Assembly: GCA_903960945.1 (NCBI GenBank)
Contig: CAJCCR010000323.1
Location: 1 to 32,967 of the forward strand
Direction of reading: 5' to 3'
DNA length: 32,967 nt
Source: an uncultured Planctomycetaceae bacterium
GTDB taxonomy: Bacteria; Planctomycetota; Planctomycetia; Gemmatales; Gemmataceae
Below, piece by piece: positions 18,301 to 25,681 of the stretch (the stretch's first letter is position 1; every line of letters starts with the position of its first letter). Below the pieces are notes generated by a model that saw only the letters and a list, made by a program, of their open reading frames with translations, was not told the DNA's origin and did not search any database. The position numbers and the translations under genes are program-made.

Positions 18301-18577
18301 TTTTGCCTTCCCTGCCCACGGTGATCATTTTAATAAGCAAGCTATCTTCGGGTTTGCCTGGGTTGATTGTTTTTTCGACTGAATCGCCTCCTTGAAATGC
18401 AAGGTCTTTGCGATCGAACCTGAGGCCAGCTTTTTGTTTTTCGAGCCCATGGCATTCGATGCATTTAGCCTTCAACAGCGGGGCTATATCGCGCTTGAAG
18501 TCAACTTCTGCACCATTACCAAAGTTGTTGCATAGAAGTAATGCAATTAGGGTGGGTAGGGAGATTATTATTTTCAT
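15317..18577 (-). CDS. PSCyt1/DUF1549/DUF1553 protein with discoidin-like insert
   Basis: 1086 residues, the usual partner of DUF1501 proteins in planctomycetes; biochemical role unknown, probably periplasmic and possibly redox-linked. After a Sec-type signal (MKIIISLPTLIALLLCNNF) comes a cytochrome-c-like domain with C39-x-x-C42-H43, then DUF1549 (RRLSLDLIGLPPTPEE, ARYADSRGYGSD) containing a second CxxCH (LGCAKCHSHKYDP), a galactose-binding/F5-8C-like insert at about residues 490-640 (LSLAEVQVFSNG, WWEVQLPQVSPVDKVVIWNR), and DUF1553 (RVEANRLWGLIFGRGIV, LDAEILRDQALMIGGLL). The frame opens 24 codons upstream, but the signal peptide sets the start at 18577; the Shine-Dalgarno is weak. It lies divergently to the cyclase-family gene across 142 bases. 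Confidence 0.92.
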   Translation of the reverse strand: MKIIISLPTLIALLLCNNFGNGAEVDFKRDIAPLLKAKCIECHGLEKQKAGLRFDRKDLAFQGGDSVEKTINPGKPEDSLLIKMITVGREGKIMPPKGAKLTDKEIALLKSWIASGATWPDEKVETAKHTHWAFNKPTRPSLPIIKNQSSINNAIDLFIQSKLESQGMEISSEAQKVALLRRLSLDLIGLPPTPEEMDRFLEDKSPAAYDTQLNRLLASPRFGEKWARHWLDLARYADSRGYGSDPLRLNAWPFRDWVINAFNRNLSYDQFTIDQLAGDLLPNATEDQLLATSFHRNTMTNTEGGTDDEEFRVAAVKDRADTTSQVWMGLTLGCAKCHSHKYDPISQREYYSFYGILNQTADSDKGDEYPTKMIPTLFQRAEVEVIQSRIAELKKRISEVNISAEETQWRNSFNLTDPGTIASLKPTNTDGISEASIQSKSNITGFKISGMKGNTLPPSAKLALSNGPEPFKNQAPKARFVRIELPGNAKMLSLAEVQVFSNGTNIAIKGTATQSSTDYEGPSKLAIDGNTNGDYNVAKSTTHTKTENNPWWEVQLPQVSPVDKVVIWNRTDGGTSVRISGYRVLLLDESRNPIWKIEQPAVPNPSTELKPAGQAELMIADPFDLASQSIFTLEKPAPAGTFFFKLVDAKGQKLNLSDFKIETLTDTALSRRLALPKEIRPLLNSLTKNPDEQKKLADYFRSIAPSLAPLQTELAKLEKVQPKLTAVPILQELDNTKKRKTTILVKGNFLTPGTPVNAGVPAAFHPLKTNGEPNRLDLAKWIVDSDNPLTARVEANRLWGLIFGRGIVESEEDFGTQGSLPTHPELLDFLALEFIDSGWDIKAMLKLIMTSATYKQSAASTPMMIQKDPRNLLLGRSPRHRLDAEILRDQALMIGGLLSPKIYGPSVYPPQPANLWQAAFNGERNWATSLGEDKYRRGLYTFWRRSVPYPSMQTFDAPSREFCTVRRINTSTPLQAFVTLNDPVFVEAAQGMARKVLTEGGTTFNEKLNFAWKLAQGSTPSAKQTESLAKLYNDSLAQFKADLPSAKLLAEMPLGAAPTNMKIDELAAWTTLCNVLLNLDGILTRS

Positions 18578-18719
18578 GGTAGGTGTTTCCGATGTTGCAC
18601 TTATTCTGATGTTGCAATTAGGCATGCGAATCCATCTAAGTTTTATCATTTCTATTCTAGCATTACTACCTTATGTTTAAACAAGCTATTTTTGTCAAAC
18701 CTTGGTTGGGAGAATTATC
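18578..18719. promoter_or_regulatory. Divergent intergenic region between PSD1 and cyclase-family genes
   Basis: 142 AT-rich bases that must hold promoters in both directions. It contains the 8-base palindrome GTTTAAAC (18675-18682). GGGAGA (18708-18713) is the Shine-Dalgarno of the rightward gene. I cannot assign -10 or -35 boxes with confidence. Confidence 0.4.
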
Positions 18720-19526
18720 ATGGAGCATTGGTGGACTACCGGCTTGGGCCGCAAGATTTACGATCTCGAACAACCCCGACGATCTACCATGCCTGTGCAT
18801 CCTTCCCATAAGCCCGGTTATCAATATATGCTTCATAACCGCCATGAAGACACTTATAAGCCTGATCAAAAAGGGCCTCGTTCCAGTGCTTCGGGGGCGA
18901 TTTACATGAAGGAACATACAGGCACGCATATCGATGCCTGGTGCCATCAGGCCGATCATATGCATTTGTGTGGGGGTAAAAAGGTTGATACTTCGGTGCA
19001 ATCAAACCAAGGGTTTTCGTATGGAGCAGTGGAAGATATTCCGATGATCGCCCGCCAAGGATGGTTATTTGATATTCCAGGGTATAGGGGCGTGGAAGAA
19101 TTAGGCAGAGAGGAATATATCTTTCGTGCAGAGTTAGAGCGCATGGAGAAAGAGTTAAACCTAGCACCCAAGCCAGGTGATGTGGTTTTAATTCGAGTGG
19201 GAACTGATCTAAGCTGGCATGATGAAATTCGTTATATGGAATCCGCAGGGATGGCACGGGACGCTGCGCTTTGGGCTGCAGAAAGAAAAGTCTTGGCGGT
19301 GGGGGCGGATAATATGTCGTGGGAACCCAATGGCGCGATTGATCCGGAGTTGGGTTCACTGCCCTGCCATCTAGAGCTTTTGGCACGCAGAGGCATTTAC
19401 ATCATCGAGAATTTAAAACTTGATGAACTAGCGAAAGATAAGGTCAGGCAGTTTTTGTTCATCTGTCTGCCATTGAAATTGATCGGGGCTACAGGTTCGC
19501 CTGTGCGGCCTATTGCCTTGGTGTGA
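18720..19526 (+). CDS. Cyclase family / kynurenine-formamidase-like metal hydrolase
   Basis: 268 residues, PF04199-type fold, which hydrolyses amide or lactone bonds with a bound divalent metal. The family signature HxGTHxD is present as H66-T-G-T-H70-I-D72, followed by H76; the usual Pro in DxPxH is Trp (DAWCH). Later conserved parts are DVVLIRVG, YMESAGMARDAALWAAER and VGADNMSWEP, and the C-terminal LPLKLIGATGSPVRPIAL closes the barrel. There is no signal peptide, so it is probably cytosolic. A TTG start six codons earlier is possible, but GGGAGA lies 6 bases before the ATG at 18720. It begins a rightward run of genes. Substrate unknown; the family includes formamidases and lactonases as well as isatin hydrolase. 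Confidence 0.85.
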   Translation: MEHWWTTGLGRKIYDLEQPRRSTMPVHPSHKPGYQYMLHNRHEDTYKPDQKGPRSSASGAIYMKEHTGTHIDAWCHQADHMHLCGGKKVDTSVQSNQGFSYGAVEDIPMIARQGWLFDIPGYRGVEELGREEYIFRAELERMEKELNLAPKPGDVVLIRVGTDLSWHDEIRYMESAGMARDAALWAAERKVLAVGADNMSWEPNGAIDPELGSLPCHLELLARRGIYIIENLKLDELAKDKVRQFLFICLPLKLIGATGSPVRPIALV

Positions 19527-19577
19527 AATTACTTAATTGTGCATTGAAGAGAATTGTGATTAATAAGGAGAGAAACC

Positions 19578-20561
19578 ATGTCTGGACCTTACATGCCTAT
19601 TGATCGAAGGAAAGTTCTGGCGGGATCAGCGATGGCTGCAACAGCTTTGCTTACCGGCGCAGGAAAAGAAGAAGCTGCGGTTGCGAAGCCTAGGCGCTAT
19701 GCGATGAAAAAGTCGATCAACCTTTGGGCGTTTCCCTACCCCGATAAAATGAATCTGGAACAGTGCCTTCGCTTGGCTAAGAGTGCTGGATTCGATGCGA
19801 TTGAGTTGAACTATGATCTTGATAATGATCTTTCGCCTAAATCTGGCGCCAAGGAATATGCTGCGATTCGTGCGCTTGCAGACAAGATTGGAATTCAGAT
19901 AAGCGGGCTTTGTTCCTTTCTTTTCTGGCCCTACCCTCTTACCGCGAACGATAATGCCAAAAGAGCCAGAGGTTTTGAACTTGCTGCAAAAATGACCCAA
20001 GCAGCGCATGACCTTGGTGTTGAAAATTTGTTAGTTGTTCCCGGAGCAGTTAACATCCCTTGGCGCACCGATTACGAACCTGTTCCTAATGATGTCTGCG
20101 ATAAGCGGGCTCGCGAAGCCATCGCCAAGCTTTTACCCAATGCTGAAAAGTTGAAGGTGAAGCTTAATATTGAGAACATCTTTTTCAATGGTTATTTGAT
20201 GACACCAGGCGAAATGATCGACTTCGTGGATTCCTACAAATCCGAGTATGTGAAGGTTCATTTCGATACAGGCAACATCATGATGTTCCAGTTCCCCGAG
20301 CATTGGATCAAGATGCTGGGCAAGCGCATTCAAAATGTGCATCTGAAAGAATATACCAAGAAGGGAACTGATTATTCTTTGGAAACTTTCAGGCCCCTGC
20401 TTGATGGTACTACCAACTGGCCCGCAGTGATGGAATCCTTTGAGCAAACGGGTTACAGGGGTTATCTTACCTTTGAATATTTTCATCCGTACAGCCATTT
20501 TCCAGAAGCTTTGATCTATCAGACCGCAGATTCCCTCGACCGTCTTTTGGGAATTAAGTAA
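19578..20561 (+). CDS. Tat-exported sugar phosphate isomerase/epimerase-like TIM barrel
   Basis: 327 residues, xylose-isomerase-like TIM barrel (PF01261, AP endonuclease 2 family). The N-terminus carries a twin-arginine signal (DRRKVLAGSAMAATALL). Likely metal ligands are seen in the family's usual places: E199 in LNIEN, D230 in HFDTGN, H255 in NVHLKEY and E300 in LTFEYFHPY. Export suggests a free sugar or a polyol as substrate and not a phosphorylated one. AAGGAG lies 7-8 bases before the ATG, and the gap to the cyclase-family gene is 51 bases, so cotranscription is likely. Other members act as D-tagatose/psicose 3-epimerases or inosose dehydratases; the sequence does not decide between them. 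Confidence 0.88.
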   Translation: MSGPYMPIDRRKVLAGSAMAATALLTGAGKEEAAVAKPRRYAMKKSINLWAFPYPDKMNLEQCLRLAKSAGFDAIELNYDLDNDLSPKSGAKEYAAIRALADKIGIQISGLCSFLFWPYPLTANDNAKRARGFELAAKMTQAAHDLGVENLLVVPGAVNIPWRTDYEPVPNDVCDKRAREAIAKLLPNAEKLKVKLNIENIFFNGYLMTPGEMIDFVDSYKSEYVKVHFDTGNIMMFQFPEHWIKMLGKRIQNVHLKEYTKKGTDYSLETFRPLLDGTTNWPAVMESFEQTGYRGYLTFEYFHPYSHFPEALIYQTADSLDRLLGIK

Positions 20562-20608
20562 GTTGTCTATCAATGCTTTGAATGGCAATAAGTAATGAGG
20601 ATAGAGTA

Positions 20609-20926
20609 ATGAGCGCGAAATCAAGAAAAGATCAGATTTTAGAAATGCTTAAGGATGAGCCAAATGATTCATTCCTGCTTTATGGGTTGGCTATGGAGCA
20701 CCAGAGCGCTGGCGAAGAAGAGCAGGCGCTGAAAGTGTTTGGCGATTTGATGGAATCAAACCCTGATTATCCCCCTGGGTATTTGCAGGCTGGGCAATTA
20801 CTTGCCCGGATGGGCAAAGAAGCGCAGGCCAGAAGTGTGTATGAAAAAGGCATCCAAACCGCCAAGAAAGTGGGGGATGGCCATGCTGCAGGAGAAATGG
20901 AAAGTTTCCTATCTCTTCTCGATTGA
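20609..20926 (+). CDS. Small tetratricopeptide-repeat protein
   Basis: 105 residues with about two TPR units: SFLLYGLAMEHQSAGEEEQA and PPGYLQAGQLLARMGKEAQA, then YEKGI and a short C-terminal helix. No signal or membrane segment, so probably a cytosolic scaffold. Another ATG lies nine codons earlier, but GAGGA (20597-20601) is 7 bases before the ATG at 20609 and fits this one. It stands 47 bases after the epimerase-like gene. Partner unknown. Confidence 0.82.
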   Translation: MSAKSRKDQILEMLKDEPNDSFLLYGLAMEHQSAGEEEQALKVFGDLMESNPDYPPGYLQAGQLLARMGKEAQARSVYEKGIQTAKKVGDGHAAGEMESFLSLLD

Positions 20927-20986
20927 GTTTCTGTTAAAATCTTGGAGTCAGATTTGTGGAGTTTTCAAACTTAAAGGAGCATTGAA

Positions 20987-21547
20987 ATGAAGGTTTTGAT
21001 TTTTAGAACTTTAGCTGCATCTTTCCTTGCCTTGGCTTTTGCTGTTGTTGCAATTGCTCAAGAAGGCAAAGGTACTGTCATTACCATTGATGGATTAAAA
21101 TCGGTTACCCCTGCAGAATGGAAAGAAGAGCCACCAAGCAACAAAATGCGCTATGCACAATTTGTTCTGCCCAAGGTTGAAGGCGATGCCAAAGATGGCG
21201 AAATAGTTATTTTCAAGGGCCTTGGTGGTTCAGGAAAAGCAAATATCGATCGCTGGAAAGAACAGTTTTCTACTAACGATGGTGGCAAACTAGGCGAAAA
21301 GGATTTCAAGATTACTGAAATCAAAGTTGCAGGAAAGCCAACCTTGTATTTGGATGTGAAGGGTGCTTACAAGTATAAGGCTGCACCGTTTGATCCTAAT
21401 TCTAAAACTGTGCTTATGGAAAACTCTCGGATGTTGGCGGCCCATGTTGATGCTAACGATATTTATCACATTAAATTGACCGGGCCAGCTAAGACCGTCG
21501 AAAAGTACCGCGATGGTTTTGAAAAATGGCTTGCGAACTTCAAGTAA
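20987..21547 (+). CDS. Exported protein of unknown function
   Basis: 186 residues with a clear Sec signal (MKVLIFRTLAASFLALAFAV, cleavage probably after AIAQ or just before it). The mature part starts VITIDGLKSVTPAEWKEEPP and contains EIVIFKGLGGSG, IDRWKEQF and TLYLDVKGAYKYKA; it ends with a helix (TVEKYRDGFEKWLANFK). I do not recognise a named family, though the layout is that of small periplasmic beta-sandwich proteins widely present in planctomycetes. AAAGGAG lies 8 bases before the ATG. A terminator follows 29 bases after the stop, ending this transcription unit. Confidence 0.8.
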   Translation: MKVLIFRTLAASFLALAFAVVAIAQEGKGTVITIDGLKSVTPAEWKEEPPSNKMRYAQFVLPKVEGDAKDGEIVIFKGLGGSGKANIDRWKEQFSTNDGGKLGEKDFKITEIKVAGKPTLYLDVKGAYKYKAAPFDPNSKTVLMENSRMLAAHVDANDIYHIKLTGPAKTVEKYRDGFEKWLANFK

Positions 21548-21576
21548 GCTTCTTTTCTTTAATCTGATGATCACCA

Positions 21577-21613
21577 GAGCGGCATGGGTTATACCTGCCG
21601 CTTTATTCTTTTT
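21577..21613 (+). terminator. Rho-independent terminator between the exported protein and queA
   Basis: AGCGGCA (21578-21584) pairs with TGCCGCT (21596-21602), with an inner GGT/ACC extension, followed by TTATTCTTTTT. The ATG at 21584, the first ATG of the queA frame, lies inside this hairpin, which argues against its use as a start. Confidence 0.75.
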
Positions 21614-21625
21614 AAGGTTGCAACA

Positions 21626-22657
21626 TTGCAGGATATATTCTTCAAGTACGAACTGCCCCCAGAATTAATTGCGCAACACCCGCCGCAAAAGCGTGAACAA
21701 TCAAAGTTGATGCTCGTGGATCGAAAAACATCTAGCATCACCCACCATTCCTTTTCTGATCTTCCCTCCTTTTTAAGAAAAGATGATTTGCTGGTGTTGA
21801 ATGATACCCAAGTGGTGAAAGCCCGATTGTATGGCAAACGCAAAGCCACGGGCGGGAAATGGGAAGGGTTGTATCTAAAGACATTGGAAAATGGCTTATG
21901 GGAAATGATGAGTTATACGCGGGGTTGGCCATTGCCTGACGAAACCATCACGGTTGAACCCGGGCCATTGGAGTTGTTGTTGGTGCAGAAAAATGCAGGG
22001 GGGATCTGGCATGCCAAACCAAGTATAGAGGGGAATGCCCCTGCGATTCTTGAAGCACATGGGAAGGTCCCATTGCCGCCATACATTCGTAAGGGAAAAG
22101 CTTTGGAGGAAGATACGCAAAGGTATCAGACGATTTATGCAAAACATCCGGGCGCGGTAGCAGCACCCACCGCAGGCTTGCATTTTACTGAAGAACTTTT
22201 CGCAACCCTTAAAGCCATGGGTGTTGATAAATCTTTCGTTACCTTGCATGTTGGGCCTGGTACTTTTAAACCATTGCCCGAGACGCTTCCGGAAAACTAT
22301 CAGGTTGACCCAGAGTTTGGTGAACTTCCTAAGGTAACCGTGGATGCTTTAAATAAAACTAAAAGTGTTGGGGGAAGGGTGGTTGCTGTGGGCACCACTT
22401 CTACACGATTAATGGAAAGTGCAGTTTCGCAAAGTGGGATGAACCCTTGGCGGGGCTGGGCAGATTTAACCATTGATCCCGCTTATAAGTTCAAAGTGAT
22501 AGATGTGCTGGTAACTAATTTTCATTTGCCTTGCTCTACTTTGCTTTTACTTGTGGGTGCATTTGCAGGTGACGATCTAATCCGCAAGTCCTACGATGAG
22601 GCTATCAAAAATAAATATCGCTTTTTTAGCTATGGCGATGCCATGATCATTGTTTAA
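21626..22657 (+). CDS. queA: S-adenosylmethionine:tRNA ribosyltransferase-isomerase
   Basis: Transfers and isomerises the ribosyl group of S-adenosylmethionine onto preQ1 in tRNA to give epoxyqueuosine; cytosolic. Family signatures are YELPPELIAQHPPQKREQSK, LVLNDTQVVKARLYGKR, PLPPYIRKG, YQTIYAKHPGAVAAPTAGLH, FVTLHVGPGTFKP, VVAVGTTSTR and TNFHLPCSTLLLLVGAFAG. I choose the TTG at 21626, which gives 343 residues: LQDIFFKYELPPELIA aligns with the normal N-terminus (MRVTDFSFELP in E. coli), and AAGG (21614-21617) is 8 bases before it. The ATG at 21584 would add 14 unrelated residues and lies in a terminator hairpin. The other queuosine genes are not in the window. Confidence 0.93.
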   Translation: MQDIFFKYELPPELIAQHPPQKREQSKLMLVDRKTSSITHHSFSDLPSFLRKDDLLVLNDTQVVKARLYGKRKATGGKWEGLYLKTLENGLWEMMSYTRGWPLPDETITVEPGPLELLLVQKNAGGIWHAKPSIEGNAPAILEAHGKVPLPPYIRKGKALEEDTQRYQTIYAKHPGAVAAPTAGLHFTEELFATLKAMGVDKSFVTLHVGPGTFKPLPETLPENYQVDPEFGELPKVTVDALNKTKSVGGRVVAVGTTSTRLMESAVSQSGMNPWRGWADLTIDPAYKFKVIDVLVTNFHLPCSTLLLLVGAFAGDDLIRKSYDEAIKNKYRFFSYGDAMIIV

Positions 22658-22703
22658 TAGTTCAAAATCATTGGTGTTAACATTTACAAAAGGAGGATGA
22701 ATT

Positions 22704-23084
22704 ATGAAGAAGATAGGTATTTTGGTTTTATTGCTGGTGGGAACAATTGCATTGGCAGCGGATTACACCAAGGATGATGTTGATGTGATCAAAGCAAAGG
22801 TTCAAAAAGGTGAAGTGGTTTTGATTGATGTGCGCGAGAAAAACGAATGGGACGAAGGCCATGTTTCAGGAGCCAAGCTTCTTTCTTTAAGCAAGATTTC
22901 AAAGGGTGCCACAAAGGCGGAAATTGAATCTGTCGTGGGTAAGGATAAAGTTATTTACTTGCATTGCAAGGCGGGGGTTCGTTGCATGAAAGCTGCGGAG
23001 ATACTTGAAAAACAAGGTTTCAAAGTACAGGCGATTGATCTTCCTGTAGGGGAATTAATCAATTCGCTTGGTAAGGCAAAGTAA
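22704..23084 (+). CDS. Exported rhodanese-like sulfurtransferase
   Basis: 126 residues: a Sec signal (MKKIGILVLLLVGTIALAAD) followed by a single rhodanese domain. VVLIDVREKNEWDEGHVSGA is the CH2A-type front motif, and the active loop is C88-K-A-G-V-R93, the CxxGxR-type pattern with Cys88 as nucleophile. Cys94 directly after the loop is an extra thiol. The protein probably works in the periplasm as a sulfur carrier or phosphatase-like domain; substrate unknown. An excellent Shine-Dalgarno (AGGAGG) lies 7 bases before the ATG, suggesting high translation. It follows queA by 46 bases. Confidence 0.9.
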   Translation: MKKIGILVLLLVGTIALAADYTKDDVDVIKAKVQKGEVVLIDVREKNEWDEGHVSGAKLLSLSKISKGATKAEIESVVGKDKVIYLHCKAGVRCMKAAEILEKQGFKVQAIDLPVGELINSLGKAK

Positions 23085-23167
23085 TCGAGCAGATTGTTTT
23101 TCTTGGACTCTTGATCCCACATGGCTTAACTTTACGACATAGACATTTTTTTACTTTGGAGGTTTCA

Positions 23168-24406
23168 ATGATACGAATTAGTTTCTCTATTCTTTTTTCT
23201 GCTTTTGCGATTTCCTCTGCCATTGCTGCAGAACCCGCAAAAGATTATTTCTTTCAACCCAAGGATCGGATTGTTTTTCTTGGTGATAGCATCACCGAGC
23301 AATACCAGTATTCCAATGCGATTGAATTGTATTTGACCACCCGTTTTCCTGATGCCAACTTTTTCTTCTTGAACGCTGGTATCGGTGGCGACACCGCCAA
23401 CGGGGGATCTAATCGTTTTAAAAATCATGTTCTTGATGAAAAGCCCACGAAGGTAACCATCAACTTTGGAATGAATGATGGCGGGTATGGGAAGTTCAAC
23501 CCCCAGTCGAATAAAGTGTTTGTTGAAAAGACTGCACTCATGCTAGACATGGCAACCAAGGCTGGCGTAAAAGTTGCGTTGCTTTCGCCCAATGCTGTTG
23601 ACCCACGCAACAAATCCAACGGGGTTGAATATGTTGAAACCCAGAAGCAATTTTATGCTCCGTTGAAGGATATTGCTGCTAAGTTTGAATTCCCATTTGT
23701 GGATCAGTATGCAATCACTCGGGCAGCACAAGATAAAATGCTTGTTGATGATCCCAAGGCTGAAAAAGCAAAGCCTTATCCAGATGGTTTTCATACTGCA
23801 GCCCCAGGTGGGATGCTCATGGCTCATGCAATCCTTACTGGCCTAAAGTCCCCCGCATTGGTCAGCGATGTTTCTTTTGATGCTGCAAGCAAAAAAGTTA
23901 CCGGCAAGAATTGCACTGTAACTGTAGTTGATGGTGATGCCATTAGTTTTGAACGCAAGGACGAAGCTTTGCCTTGGGCGGTGCAGAAAGATTGGCTGCC
24001 TATGTTGCCCTACACCAATGAGCTTAAGGATTTGAACTGGTATGGATTGCAGGTAACTGGCCTGAAGGAAGGCAGTTATGCGATTAAGATTGATGGCGTT
24101 GAAGTTGCTAAGTTTTCGGGTGAAGAACTTGCAAAGGGCGTTAACCTTGGAAACCTTACTGCAGGTCCAATTTGGGATCATGCAGACAAGGTATACAAGG
24201 CTATTGAAGCTAAGAACCGAATTGTAGCAGGTCGGTTCCGGGGCGTAATCCTTGCTAATGTTCCTGAATGGCTAGCAGACGTTGCCAAGGAACGAAAGCC
24301 TATGGAGTTGGAAAAACGCATGGCTCAAATTGTTGAAGCACAGAAAGCTGTAAACGAATTGGTAAAACCAAAGAGCCATAAATGGGAAGTTGTTGCAGTG
24401 AAGTAA
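23168..24406 (+). CDS. Exported SGNH/GDSL hydrolase
   Basis: 412 residues with a Sec signal (MIRISFSILFSAFAISSAIA). The four SGNH blocks are present: FLGDSIT with Ser41, GIGGDT with the oxyanion Gly, GMNDGG with Asn103, and DGFH with Asp206 and His209. The C-terminal 190 residues form a second region (VTGKNCTVTVVDG, LQVTGLKEGSYAIKIDG) as in planctomycete members of the family. Likely an esterase or deacetylase on a carbohydrate ester in the periplasm. The frame is open for 19 codons upstream, but GGAGG (6 bases before the ATG at 23168) and the signal peptide set the start. A terminator follows after 24 bases. Confidence 0.9.
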   Translation: MIRISFSILFSAFAISSAIAAEPAKDYFFQPKDRIVFLGDSITEQYQYSNAIELYLTTRFPDANFFFLNAGIGGDTANGGSNRFKNHVLDEKPTKVTINFGMNDGGYGKFNPQSNKVFVEKTALMLDMATKAGVKVALLSPNAVDPRNKSNGVEYVETQKQFYAPLKDIAAKFEFPFVDQYAITRAAQDKMLVDDPKAEKAKPYPDGFHTAAPGGMLMAHAILTGLKSPALVSDVSFDAASKKVTGKNCTVTVVDGDAISFERKDEALPWAVQKDWLPMLPYTNELKDLNWYGLQVTGLKEGSYAIKIDGVEVAKFSGEELAKGVNLGNLTAGPIWDHADKVYKAIEAKNRIVAGRFRGVILANVPEWLADVAKERKPMELEKRMAQIVEAQKAVNELVKPKSHKWEVVAVK

Positions 24407-24430
24407 AAGCTGCGATAAAAGGATGATTAT

Positions 24431-24467
24431 AAGAAGGGGCTTGAAGGTAAACTTCAGGCTCCTTCTT
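24431..24467 (+). terminator. Terminator after the SGNH hydrolase gene
   Basis: AAGAAGG (24431-24437) pairs with CCTTCTT (24461-24467); between them G-T wobble, GC/GC and TGAAG/CTTCA continue the stem to a five-base loop (GTAAA). The T tract after it is short and broken by CA. Confidence 0.75.
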
Positions 24468-24598
24468 TCATTTGGCGAGATTGTTATACTGTTTGCAATC
24501 GTTTGTTGCATGTGCTAGCTTAGGAATGTGTATCAATCCTGCCTATGTTTTTAATATTATTTATCCCGCTATTAATTCGTTTATTGGAGTAGTGCACC

Positions 24599-25609
24599 AT
24601 GAGATTTATTCCCGCAACTTTCGCGGCAATCCTTGGATTGCTTTGTATTTCGTCTAATGAAGCTAGGGCGCAAAATGCTACGCCTATTCGTGCTGGTATG
24701 ATCGGGCTTGATACCTCGCATGTTCCAGCGTTTGCGAAATTATTCAACGGGCCAAAGGCTGTGGGGGATCTTGCTGGAATCAAAATCGTTGCGGCCTACC
24801 CCGGTGGTACAGACTTTGGCCCAAGTAAGACTCGGGTTGCAAAATTCACCGAGGATATCCGTGGAATGGGAATCGAAATCGTTGATACCATCCCCAAGTT
24901 GCTTGAAAAAGTTGATGTGGTATTTCTGGAAAGCGTGGATGGGCGCATTCATTTACAGGAAGCTATACCTGTTATCAAGGCAGGCAAACCATTGTTCATT
25001 GATAAGCCTGCAGCAGGTTCCCTTGCAGATGTAATTGCCATCTTTGATTTGGCAAAGCAGAACAAAGTTCCTTGTTTTTCAAGTTCCTCGGTACGCTTTG
25101 GTGCAGGCCTGCAAGAGCTGAAAAAGAATGAGTCCCTTGGTGAAATAGCAGGTGCAGATACTTGGGGGCCTTGCTCTTATCAAGAAGGTACACCTGATTT
25201 GTTCTTTTACGGAATCCATGGCGTGGAAGCTTTGTACACCCTTATGGGAACCGGATGCGAAACGGTTGCGCGAACCCAGGCTACCGATGCCGATGTTGTT
25301 ACAGGAGTTTGGAAGAATGGCAGAGTAGGAACTTACCGCGGATTACGAAAGAATAAAGCTGATTTTGGGGCAGTAGCTTTTGGTACTAAGGGAATCGCCC
25401 CCATGCTTAAAGGGGATGGTTATGAACCTATGTGCCGCGAGATTGCAAAGTTCTTTAAAACTAAGGTTGCCCCTGTCAGCCCGGAAGAAACCATCGAGAT
25501 TTTTGCCTTCATGGAAGCCGCAGATGAAAGCAAACGCAATGAGGGCAAACCTGTTGCAATCAAAGATGTGATGGCCAAGGCCAAAGCACAAGCTGCAGGC
25601 AAAAAATAA
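24599..25609 (+). CDS. Exported Gfo/Idh/MocA family oxidoreductase
   Basis: 336 residues. A Sec signal (MRFIPATFAAILGLLCISS, then ARAQ) precedes a Rossmann domain that begins RAGMIGLDTSHVPAF and lacks the classic GxGxxG. The Lys motif is IDKP (D135-K136-P137) in place of EKP, and H207 (YGIHGVEALY) is the probable catalytic His. NAD(P)-dependent sugar oxidation or exchange at C3 is the usual chemistry of the family; in exported members the cofactor must be carried along or tightly bound. GGAG lies about 10 bases before the ATG. It starts after a terminator, so it probably has its own promoter in 24468-24598, and is followed by a second member of the family after 72 bases. Confidence 0.87.
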   Translation: MRFIPATFAAILGLLCISSNEARAQNATPIRAGMIGLDTSHVPAFAKLFNGPKAVGDLAGIKIVAAYPGGTDFGPSKTRVAKFTEDIRGMGIEIVDTIPKLLEKVDVVFLESVDGRIHLQEAIPVIKAGKPLFIDKPAAGSLADVIAIFDLAKQNKVPCFSSSSVRFGAGLQELKKNESLGEIAGADTWGPCSYQEGTPDLFFYGIHGVEALYTLMGTGCETVARTQATDADVVTGVWKNGRVGTYRGLRKNKADFGAVAFGTKGIAPMLKGDGYEPMCREIAKFFKTKVAPVSPEETIEIFAFMEAADESKRNEGKPVAIKDVMAKAKAQAAGKK

Positions 25610-25681
25610 AAACCTTTTGTACGAACCCCTGTCGAAAATCGAACATTACTCATTGTTGTTTTAGAATTATCAGGAGCAGAC

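Noticed and set aside
18784-19386. A 200-residue open frame on the minus strand opposite the cyclase-family gene.
   Set aside because: It lies wholly inside a well-supported gene, has a Pro/Tyr-rich composition without domain features and no ribosome binding site.
21584-21625. ATG 21584 as the queA start.
   Set aside because: It sits in a terminator hairpin, lacks a ribosome binding site and adds residues not found in the family.
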